Source: Bacillota bacterium (GTDB taxonomy: Bacteria; Bacillota_H; UBA994; UBA5500). From it: DNA of 5,890 nt. The stretch lies in contig JAAYGE010000233.1 in the NCBI GenBank assembly GCA_012727835.1, forward strand, positions 1-5,890. The letters run 5' to 3'. The notes under the pieces were generated by a model. It saw only the letters and a program-made list of their open reading frames with translations. It did no database searches and was not told where the DNA came from. The position numbers and the translations under genes are program-made. How positions within the stretch are numbered: position 1 is the first letter of the stretch; each line of letters starts with the position of its first letter. Positions 1 through 5,890 of this stretch are shown piece by piece.

Positions 1-639
1 ACTACCACCATAGAGGATGCGCATCGCATTCGTATCACCGTTCATCAGACGTTGCAGTCGCTGGCGGGCGTATTTAGCCAGTTGGGCCGCATCCTTGGCT
101 GTAGCAGAGCGGCCGGTGCCAATGGCCCATAAGGGCTCGTAGGCCACTACCACCTGAGCCAACTGCTCCGGGCGCAGGTGCTTCAGGCAGGTCAAAAGCT
201 GTTGGCCAATTACCTTTTCGGTCATGCCTAAGCTGCGCTCGCTCATGGTTTCTCCTACACAGAGGATGGGGGTAATCCCGTGTTCTAAAGCTACTTTCAC
301 CTTTTCGCCGATAGTTTCGGCCGTTTCCCCAAAACGCAGGCGCCGTTCCGAATGGCCCACGATCACATAACTGCAGTCTAGCGCTTTTAGCATCGAGATG
401 GAAACTTCACCCGTATAGGCCCCCTTAGGTGCGGGAAAAAAGTTCTGGGCCCCTACCTGCAGGTCAGTACCTGCAAAGGCGGCTCTTACCGTTTCGATAG
501 CTGTATAAGGGGGGCAAACAACCACCTCAGCCGCTGTCGCAGCCTCCTGCATCAATGCCTGTAGGCGCTGGCAGTAATCTTTGGCTTCCGGCGTGGTCAT
601 ATTCATTTTCCAATTGGCTACAACCAACGGTTGCCTCAT
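1..639 (-). CDS. tpiA: Triose-phosphate isomerase, C-terminus cut by window edge
   Basis: Triose-phosphate isomerase, a cytosolic TIM-barrel enzyme interconverting dihydroxyacetone phosphate and glyceraldehyde 3-phosphate. I translated 213 codons from the ATG at 639 down to base 1; the family is usually about 250 residues, so some 35-40 C-terminal residues are missing only because the window ends. The substrate-binding N9 and K11 lie in VVANWKMN, the catalytic electrophile H96 in VGHSERR, and the catalytic base E168 in AYEPLWAIGTG, which also begins the mobile loop 6. The visible part ends in the phosphate-binding LYGGS. The start is supported by AAGGGGGGAG just upstream and by the typical N-terminus. 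It follows pgk by 15 bases, so the two are almost certainly cotranscribed. All visible key residues are intact. Identification is secure. Confidence 0.97.
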   Translation of the reverse strand, partial: MRQPLVVANWKMNMTTPEAKDYCQRLQALMQEAATAAEVVVCPPYTAIETVRAAFAGTDLQVGAQNFFPAPKGAYTGEVSISMLKALDCSYVIVGHSERRLRFGETAETIGEKVKVALEHGITPILCVGETMSERSLGMTEKVIGQQLLTCLKHLRPEQLAQVVVAYEPLWAIGTGRSATAKDAAQLAKYARQRLQRLMNGDTNAMRILYGGS

Positions 640-654
640 GTAACTCCCCCCTTT

Positions 655-1845
655 CTATTCCGTTCGATCACTTAAAGCTGCCACTCCAGGCAGAACTTTA
701 CCCTCTAGAAATTCCAAGCTGGCTCCACCGCCGGTAGACACATAGGTAATAGCATCGGTCAAGCCGGCTTGGGCAATAGCTGCCGCCGAATCACCGCCGC
801 CCACAATACTGGTGGCCGGCGAATCGGCCACCGCTTGGGCAACGGCATGGGTGCCGCCGGCAAAGCTTTTCCGCTCGAACACGCCCATGGGACCATTCCA
901 AACGATCAGTTTAGCCTTAGATAAAACGGCAGCAAAATGTTCCCGTGTGGCCGGCCCAATGTCTAAGACCATCTGATCTTGGGGCACTTCATCAATAGAT
1001 ACCACCTGACTCGTTTCTGCATCCAAGTCGGCGGCTACAACCCCATCGAGGGGTAGATGGATCTGAACCCCTCGCTCCTCTGCTTGCGCCAGTAGCTCCT
1101 TAGCTAAAGATAAGGAGTCCTGCTCCACCAGCGACCGTCCCATTTCTTTGCCCTGGGCAGCCAGGAAGGTATTAGCCATACCGCCACCGATGAGCAGGCT
1201 ATCCACCTTTCCTAGGAGGTTACGTACCACCCCGATTTTGTCGGAAACTTTGGCACCACCCAGGATGGCCACAAAGGGGCGCTCCGGGTTAGCCAGAGCT
1301 GAACCTAGGAACTTAATCTCCTTCTCCAAGAGAAAGCCACATACGGCCGGTTGTAGAAAATCAGCAACACCGGCGGTGGAAGCATGAGCTCGGTGGGCCG
1401 TACCGAAAGCATCATTGACATATATGTCGCCTAAGGCAGCCAGTTGTTTGGCAAAGGTGGGTTCATCTTTTTCCTCTTCCGCATGGAAACGCAGGTTTTC
1501 TAACAATAAAACCTCACCGGAAGCTAGCTGGGCCACTGCCGTTTCGGCCACTTCCCCCACACAGTCGGGCGCAAAGGCCACCGCTTGGCCTAATAGTTCT
1601 CCTAAACGGGTAGCCACCGGCTTGAGAGAAAACTCGGGCTTTACCTGGCCCTTCGGCCGCCCTAAATGGCTCATCAAAATGACTTTTGCCTGTTTGTCGA
1701 TCAAATAGCGAATAGTTGGCAAGGCGGCAACAATGCGGGTGTCATCGCTAACGTTGCCGTCAGCTGTCAGGGGCACATTGAAGTCCACCCGTACTAACAC
1801 CCGTTTGCCGGTAACATTTACATCTCTTAGTCCCAGCTTGTTCAT
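655..1845 (-). CDS. pgk: Phosphoglycerate kinase
   Basis: Phosphoglycerate kinase, the cytosolic glycolytic enzyme that transfers phosphate from 1,3-bisphosphoglycerate to ADP. At 396 residues it is full length for the bacterial family. N-domain substrate-binding residues are visible: D21 and N23 in [10 protein letters not shown]37 in DDTRI, H60 and R63 in SHLGRPKG, R119 in LENLRF, and R152 in HRAHAS. The C-domain nucleotide site is marked by GGAKVSDK (196-203), WNGPMGVFE (316-324), GGGDSAAA (349-356) and the STGGGAS hinge loop (370-376). No key residue is missing. The ATG at 1845 follows the gap stop codon by 12 bases, with a G-rich but imperfect Shine-Dalgarno (GGTGGGG), suggesting translation partly coupled to gap. 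It is the second gene of a gap-pgk-tpiA transcription unit and is not fused to tpiA, as it is in some bacteria. Confidence 0.98.
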   Translation of the reverse strand: MNKLGLRDVNVTGKRVLVRVDFNVPLTADGNVSDDTRIVAALPTIRYLIDKQAKVILMSHLGRPKGQVKPEFSLKPVATRLGELLGQAVAFAPDCVGEVAETAVAQLASGEVLLLENLRFHAEEEKDEPTFAKQLAALGDIYVNDAFGTAHRAHASTAGVADFLQPAVCGFLLEKEIKFLGSALANPERPFVAILGGAKVSDKIGVVRNLLGKVDSLLIGGGMANTFLAAQGKEMGRSLVEQDSLSLAKELLAQAEERGVQIHLPLDGVVAADLDAETSQVVSIDEVPQDQMVLDIGPATREHFAAVLSKAKLIVWNGPMGVFERKSFAGGTHAVAQAVADSPATSIVGGGDSAAAIAQAGLTDAITYVSTGGGASLEFLEGKVLPGVAALSDRTE

Positions 1846-1857
1846 CGCACCCCACCA

Positions 1858-2883
<1,026 letters not shown>

Positions 2884-2910
2884 TTACTGTTCAGCTGACC
2901 GCCTAATTGT

Positions 2911-2936
2911 TACGCTAATACGAAGGAATTAGCGTA
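2911..2936 (-). promoter_or_regulatory. 26-base perfect inverted repeat in the gap leader
   Basis: TACGCTAAT and ATTAGCGTA form a perfect 9-base inverted repeat around an 8-base spacer. It begins about 10 bases downstream of the start point expected from the promoter at 2953-2961 and ends 30 bases before the gap ribosome binding site. There is no T-tract on either strand, so it is not an intrinsic terminator. It could be a repressor operator (a dimer site in DNA) or a stem-loop in the 5' leader of the gap mRNA. The symmetry is directly seen; the function is inferred. It does not resemble the CggR operator of Bacillus subtilis as I know it. Confidence 0.6.
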
Positions 2937-2952
2937 TGATATTTGCCCATTA

Positions 2953-2961
2953 ATTATATCA
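2953..2961 (-). promoter_or_regulatory. Extended -10 promoter of gap-pgk-tpiA, overlapping the rpoN stop codon
   Basis: On the minus strand the rpoN stop codon TGA (2961-2959) runs straight into a consensus TATAAT (2958-2953), giving TGATATAAT, a perfect extended -10 (TGn-TATAAT) for the housekeeping sigma factor. The best -35 match upstream (TCGGAA at 16 bases) is only 3 of 6, as is common for extended -10 promoters. Transcription would start near 2945-2947, leaving a leader of about 80 bases. It would let the glycolytic genes be expressed independently of whiA-rpoN. Confidence 0.65.
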
Positions 2962-4332
2962 CATATGGTATCTTTTCCGATGGCGCGACGACAAGATTCC
3001 CATCTCTTCTCGATATTTACCCACAGTACGTCTAGAAATAGTAATGCCCTTCTTTTTCTGTAGTAAATCAGCTATCTCCTGGTCGCTCCAAGGGGCCTTA
3101 GCATCTTCGGTGGCTAGTAGTTGGCGTATAGCTTCCTGTACTCCTTCTTTGGCCAAACCAAGGCCACTGCTATCGGCCACACCGCTGGTAAAGAAGAAGC
3201 GCATCGGGTAGATACCCTGGGACGTTTGCATATACTTATGGGCCACAGCGCGGCTGACGGTAGATTCGTGCAGGTGCAGACTGGCTGCCACTTGCGTCAA
3301 GGTCAGTGGACGGAGGGCCGCCAGACCGTGCTCAAAAAAGTCATGTTGGCCAGCCACAATCGCTAAGGCCACATCGTGCAGGGTTTGCCGACGCTGCTCT
3401 AAACTGCGTATCAACCAGGCAGCCGCACGGATACATTCTTCAATATAGCACTGTACCTCCGCATCCGGCGTTTCCTGTGAAAGACGTAGATAGTAGGGAC
3501 TGAGGGCTAGGCGGGGCAGCAAACTCTCATTAACAACTACCTCATAGGTCCCTAATCTTTTCTCTATCACCACATCGGGCAGTATAAACTGATTTTGCCG
3601 GCCCCCACTCAATTCGGCACCGGGCCGAGGGGGCAGTTCTTGCATTAAATCTAGCAGTTCCTGTATTTCACCGGCTGGACAAGCCAGGGCAGCTGCCACT
3701 TGCGCCACTCGCCCTGCCGCCAACTGGGGCAAATAATCTCTAATGGCTTGCTCCCAATGGGGACGTAACCACCCTCTGGCCTCCAGCTCCAAACACAGGT
3801 AATCGGCCAAGTTGTAGCAACCCAACCCCCGAGGCTCAAGCCTTTGCAGCAAACGGCGGGCCGTGAAGACCTTCTCTTCCGTCGTTCCTAAGGCCTGGGC
3901 CAACTCAACATCAGCGCAGGGCAAGAAGCCGGAGCAGTCCAACTGTTCTAGGAGAGTTACCGCCAGTTCTTGCAGTTCGGGAGCAACGGCCTGGGTGCGA
4001 ATCTGCAAAGTCAACTCTTGCAATTTATCCTGCCCCAGCTTATACCCGCAATCCAGCGGCAACCGGCTAGTTTGCTCCCTGCTAATGCCTTGGCTTGGGG
4101 GCAGATCATCAAACCAATATTCCAACCACTCTTGCCCCAGATAGGGATCGTCGCCCACCGGTTCTTCCCACGGTCGATCCAATTCTACTACGGGATTGGC
4201 GGCCAGTTCTTGCTGCAGATAGGTGGTTAACTCATAGGCGGGCAACTGTAAAATGGTCAGGGCCTGCCGTAGCTTGGGAGTGACGACGAGCTTGGGCGCA
4301 TTTTCCAGCGCCAACTTTAACTTCTTCGACAT
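2959..4332 (-). CDS. rpoN: RNA polymerase sigma-54 factor
   Basis: RpoN (SigL), the alternative sigma factor that recognises -24/-12 promoters and needs AAA+ activators to open them. At 457 residues it is full length. Region I, the activator-responsive part, covers about residues 1-50, with the repeated Leu/Gln pattern of LRQALTILQLPAYELTTYLQ and ANPVVE. An acidic region II follows (about 54-80), then the core-binding domain (about 100-290), the helix-turn-helix (LTLTQVAASLHLHESTVSRA, 343-362) and the C-terminal RpoN box (SRRTVGKYRE, 433-442; the family norm is ARRTVAKYRE). In the core-binding domain, RGLGCYNLADYL replaces the usual GVGARDLxECL. The ATG at 4332 is served by GGGAGG six bases upstream. 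It is 17 bases after whiA and likely cotranscribed with it. No activator gene and no convincing -24/-12 promoter is seen in this window, so its regulon cannot be read here. Confidence 0.97.
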   Translation of the reverse strand: MSKKLKLALENAPKLVVTPKLRQALTILQLPAYELTTYLQQELAANPVVELDRPWEEPVGDDPYLGQEWLEYWFDDLPPSQGISREQTSRLPLDCGYKLGQDKLQELTLQIRTQAVAPELQELAVTLLEQLDCSGFLPCADVELAQALGTTEEKVFTARRLLQRLEPRGLGCYNLADYLCLELEARGWLRPHWEQAIRDYLPQLAAGRVAQVAAALACPAGEIQELLDLMQELPPRPGAELSGGRQNQFILPDVVIEKRLGTYEVVVNESLLPRLALSPYYLRLSQETPDAEVQCYIEECIRAAAWLIRSLEQRRQTLHDVALAIVAGQHDFFEHGLAALRPLTLTQVAASLHLHESTVSRAVAHKYMQTSQGIYPMRFFFTSGVADSSGLGLAKEGVQEAIRQLLATEDAKAPWSDQEIADLLQKKKGITISRRTVGKYREEMGILSSRHRKRYHM

Positions 4333-4349
4333 CCTCCACCTCCCGTCGG

Positions 4350-5282
4350 CTAATCTTCTTTGCCAAAGGCCAACTGCACCAATTTGCGTAAACGATGGTT
4401 AACCGCACTTTTGCTGAGGGGAGGATCGGCCAACTGGCCCAGTTCCTGCAGACTTGCCTCCGGGTGGGCTAAGCGTAACTCGGCAACCTGCCTCAAGGCC
4501 GGTGATAATTGGGCCAACTGTTGCCGCTGAGCTAGAAGGCGGATGGCCTCCGTCTGCCGCATGGCTGCCGCCACCGTTTTACTGAGGTTAGCCGTCTCCG
4601 CATTAACCAAACGATTCACCTGATTACGCATATATTTACGAATACGGGCGTCTTCAAACTGCAGGAGGGCAGTATGGGCGCCGATTATGTTTAATAGGCG
4701 CACAATTTGTTCGCTCTCCTTCAAATATACGACAAAAGATTTCTTGCGGGGAACCACCTTGGGCGTTAGCTCCTCCCGTTCCATAAGTGCACATAAGACG
4801 GAGGCTTGCTCCTCATAGTCGGTGGTAATCTCCAAATGATAAGACACTTTTTGGGGATCGTTGATAGCTCCTGCCGCCAAGAAGGCTCCGCGCAAATAGG
4901 CCCGACAACAACACTGTCGCTCCACTACCCAGCCCGCCACGCCGTGGCCCAATCCGTTATCACTCTCTAATAAGCCCACCTGGCGCAACAAGGCGGGCAC
5001 ATCACCCCGGCAGCGCACCAGGTAGACATTGTTCTTGCGCAGGCGCACTTTACGCCGAATATAAATTTCTGTCTGTACGCCGAAAACTGCGCGGAATAAC
5101 TTGAAAATAACGCGGGCGGTGGCCGGGTTCTGGGTAGTTACACTCAGGCCCCACTGGTCCCCGCGGCTAATTTCAATACTGCCATTGAGACGGATTAAAG
5201 CGGCCAATTCGGCCCGCTGGCAGCATTGATCAGTGACAGATATACGAGTCAGCTCCCGCTTTACTTCTTCTGAAAAGGTCAC
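4350..5282 (-). CDS. whiA: WhiA-family DNA-binding regulator
   Basis: WhiA, a DNA-binding protein conserved in Gram-positive bacteria; it controls sporulation genes in Streptomyces and affects division and chromosome segregation in Bacillus subtilis. I start it at the GTG at 5282, giving 310 residues (family about 300-330), because GGGAGGAG lies six bases upstream and the product then begins MTFSEEVKREL, the usual N-terminus. A TTG at 5345 would add 21 residues unlike the family. Domains in order: N-terminal domain with CCQRAELAALIRLNGSI (20-36); degenerate LAGLIDADG homing-endonuclease-like domain around RAYLRGAFLAAGAINDP (127-143); the conserved MRNQVNRLVNAETANLSKT stretch (218-236); and a C-terminal helix-turn-helix with DPPLSKSAVNHRLRKL (286-301). 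The usual upstream neighbours rapZ and yvcK are absent; a repetitive-protein gene and its terminator lie there instead. Confidence 0.96.
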   Translation of the reverse strand: MTFSEEVKRELTRISVTDQCCQRAELAALIRLNGSIEISRGDQWGLSVTTQNPATARVIFKLFRAVFGVQTEIYIRRKVRLRKNNVYLVRCRGDVPALLRQVGLLESDNGLGHGVAGWVVERQCCCRAYLRGAFLAAGAINDPQKVSYHLEITTDYEEQASVLCALMEREELTPKVVPRKKSFVVYLKESEQIVRLLNIIGAHTALLQFEDARIRKYMRNQVNRLVNAETANLSKTVAAAMRQTEAIRLLAQRQQLAQLSPALRQVAELRLAHPEASLQELGQLADPPLSKSAVNHRLRKLVQLAFGKED

Positions 5283-5305
5283 GCGCTTCTCCTCCCACTG
5301 CCCAT
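5279..5305 (-). CDS. Possible 8-codon upstream ORF overlapping the whiA start
   Basis: An ATG at 5305 with AAGGAG eight bases upstream (5314-5319) opens an 8-codon frame (MGSGRRSA) closed by TGA. That TGA shares bases with the whiA GTG in a GTGA overlap. The whiA Shine-Dalgarno lies inside this mini-ORF, so ribosomes translating it would finish exactly at the whiA start. This could couple or tune whiA translation. It is an inference from layout only; so short an ORF may occur by chance, and a weak candidate promoter whose -10 overlaps the AAGGAG would leave it without a ribosome binding site. Confidence 0.3.
   Translation of the reverse strand: MGSGRRSA
5289..5296 (-). promoter_or_regulatory. 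Ribosome binding site fixing the whiA GTG start
   Basis: GGGAGGAG on the minus strand, six bases before the GTG at 5282. It is the main reason for choosing the GTG over the in-frame TTG at 5345. Confidence 0.8.
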
Positions 5306-5355
5306 TTGCGCTACTCCTTAATAAATTCCCCCCAGAACCAAGCAAATCCTGCCAT

Positions 5356-5390
5356 AAAAACTAGGGGGCCACCCTATCGGCAGCCCCCTA
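5356..5390 (-). terminator. Intrinsic terminator of the repetitive-protein gene
   Basis: On the minus strand, TAGGGGGC (5390-5383) pairs perfectly with GCCCCCTA (5369-5362). Two G-U and two C-G pairs can extend this to a 12-pair stem with a 5-base loop. The stem is followed by GTTTTT (5361-5356). It lies 17 bases after the stop codon of the repetitive-protein gene and 73 bases before the whiA start, so it should separate that gene's transcript from whiA-rpoN. Confidence 0.88.
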
Positions 5391-5407
5391 TAAGAGCATC
5401 TTTCTAT

Positions 5408-5890
5408 TTAGCAATCGCCGCCCTGTTGTCCAGTTCCTGTTACCATTTGCTGCGGCTGGCTGGGACCGTAATAGCCCGTATTGCGGTCGGCCCGCATCAT
5501 CTGGGACAGGCCACCCATACTGCCCTGCAGCATCTGTTCCGAGGGAGTGGTACCTATGTTCTGGTTGGTACCCTGGCCGTAACCACCAAACTGGTTGGAC
5601 TGCTGATACCCATACTGGGCCGTAGTCTGTCCATATTGGGGAGTAGTGTAGCTACCACCATACTGTTGTTGCCCGCCCCCCATTCCGCTCTGGTATTGGG
5701 GTTGGCTGGGACCATAGTAGCCGGTGTTGCGGTCGGCCTGCATCACCTGGGATAGGCCACCCATACCGCCCCGCATCATTTGTTCCGTGGGCGTGGTGCC
5801 AAAGTTCTGGTTGGTACCCTGGCCGTAACCACCAAACTGGTTGAACTGCTGATACCCATACTGGGCCGTAGTCTGTCCATATTGGGGAGT
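5408..5890 (-). CDS. Gln/Gly/Tyr-rich tandem-repeat protein, N-terminus beyond window
   Basis: The frame is open from the right edge to TAA at 5410-5408: 160 visible C-terminal residues. Internal Met codons (such as the one at 5779) are not true starts, since the repeat pattern continues upstream of them to the edge. I do not recognise the family. By count, about 21% of residues are Gln, 22% Gly and 9% Tyr; there is no Lys, and the only Cys is the last residue (GGDC end). Each 82-residue unit has module A (37 residues, TPQYGQTTAQYGYQQ to GTTPxEQ), module B (28 residues, with MGGLSQ and ADRNTGYYGPSQPQ) and module C (17 residues, Gly/Gln-rich linker); in the last unit a 13-residue tail replaces C. 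No transmembrane segment is visible. Such composition suits a structural, surface, spore-coat or condensate-forming protein, but that is inference. Independent transcription from whiA is indicated by the terminator. Confidence 0.8.
   Translation of the reverse strand, partial: TPQYGQTTAQYGYQQFNQFGGYGQGTNQNFGTTPTEQMMRGGMGGLSQVMQADRNTGYYGPSQPQYQSGMGGGQQQYGGSYTTPQYGQTTAQYGYQQSNQFGGYGQGTNQNIGTTPSEQMLQGSMGGLSQMMRADRNTGYYGPSQPQQMVTGTGQQGGDC
5450..5890 (-). repeat. 246-bp coding tandem repeat, two copies in view
   Basis: Bases 5450-5644 and 5696-5890 are direct repeats with a 246-base period (82 codons, in frame), separated by the 51-base module C. In the part nearest the terminator (about 5454-5557 against 5700-5803) I count about 17 differences in 104 bases. 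In the rest (5558-5644 against 5804-5890) there is one difference in 87 bases. The array continues to, and probably past, the window edge, so total copy number is unknown. Confidence 0.9.

Noticed and set aside
2889..2900. TCAGCTGA 8-base palindrome in the gap leader
   Set aside because: Short palindromes of this size occur by chance, and the flanks do not extend the symmetry.
2911..2936. The inverted repeat as an intrinsic terminator for rpoN
   Set aside because: No T-tract follows on either strand and the stem is AT-rich; it also lies downstream of a strong promoter rather than before it.
5318..5345. TTGCTT-16-TATTAA as a whiA promoter on the minus strand
   Set aside because: Only 3 of 6 and 4 of 6 matches, with no extended -10; too weak to annotate. 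The whiA promoter remains unlocated.
5283..5345. Longer whiA starting at the TTG at 5345
   Set aside because: The extra 21 residues do not look like a WhiA N-terminus, and the GTG at 5282 has a better ribosome binding site and the family-typical start.
5339..5355. TGGCA followed by TTGC on the minus strand upstream of whiA, resembling a sigma-54 -24/-12 promoter
   Set aside because: The GG and GC elements are 8 bases apart instead of the required 10; sigma-54 promoters are strict about this spacing. It would have been an attractive autoregulatory site.
5306..5755. 149-codon plus-strand ORF with long hydrophobic stretches, antisense to the repetitive gene
   Set aside because: It is the mirror of the Q/G/Y-rich repeats (Gln, Gly and Tyr codons read antisense give Leu, Thr, Val and Ala), runs through the terminator, and its repeats follow the 246-base period of the sense gene. 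No family is recognisable.

Overview
The window reads as a chromosomal segment from a Gram-positive Bacillota, most likely a Clostridia-class organism. The signs are strong AGGAGG-type ribosome binding sites, a whiA-rpoN pair directly before a gap-pgk-tpiA glycolytic cluster, and an intrinsic terminator with a U-tract. GC content is moderate. The exact lineage cannot be fixed from the sequence alone. All convincing genes lie on the minus strand, so the biological reading direction runs from position 5890 to position 1. There is no rRNA, tRNA, CRISPR array, IS element or phage gene.

From right to left: 5408-5890 is the C-terminal 160 codons of a Gln/Gly/Tyr-rich repetitive protein built on an 82-residue (246-bp) tandem repeat. 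Its N-terminus lies outside the window and its function is unknown. A strong intrinsic terminator follows at 5356-5390. Next come whiA (GTG start at 5282) and rpoN (sigma-54), 17 bases apart. A 93-base region then holds a perfect extended -10 promoter fused to the rpoN stop codon, a 26-base inverted repeat and a consensus ribosome binding site. It leads into gap, pgk and tpiA, spaced 12 and 15 bases apart; tpiA runs off the left edge after 213 codons. No gene-free stretch exceeds about 125 bases.

The glycolytic trio encodes three enzymes of triose-phosphate metabolism: TpiA interconverts DHAP and GAP, GAPDH oxidises GAP to 1,3-bisphosphoglycerate, and Pgk makes ATP from it. In many Bacillota the trio is preceded by its repressor gene cggR, and whiA is preceded by rapZ and yvcK. 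Neither arrangement is seen here: no cggR separates rpoN from gap, and the repetitive-protein gene stands where yvcK would be expected.

The points most worth following up are: the GAPDH cofactor-pocket residues, which look NADP-tolerant rather than NAD-specific; the promoter plus palindrome in front of gap; the mosaic tandem repeat of the unknown low-complexity protein; and a tiny upstream ORF whose stop overlaps the whiA start codon. Most of the window is ordinary housekeeping sequence, and I see no clear new multi-gene system in it.
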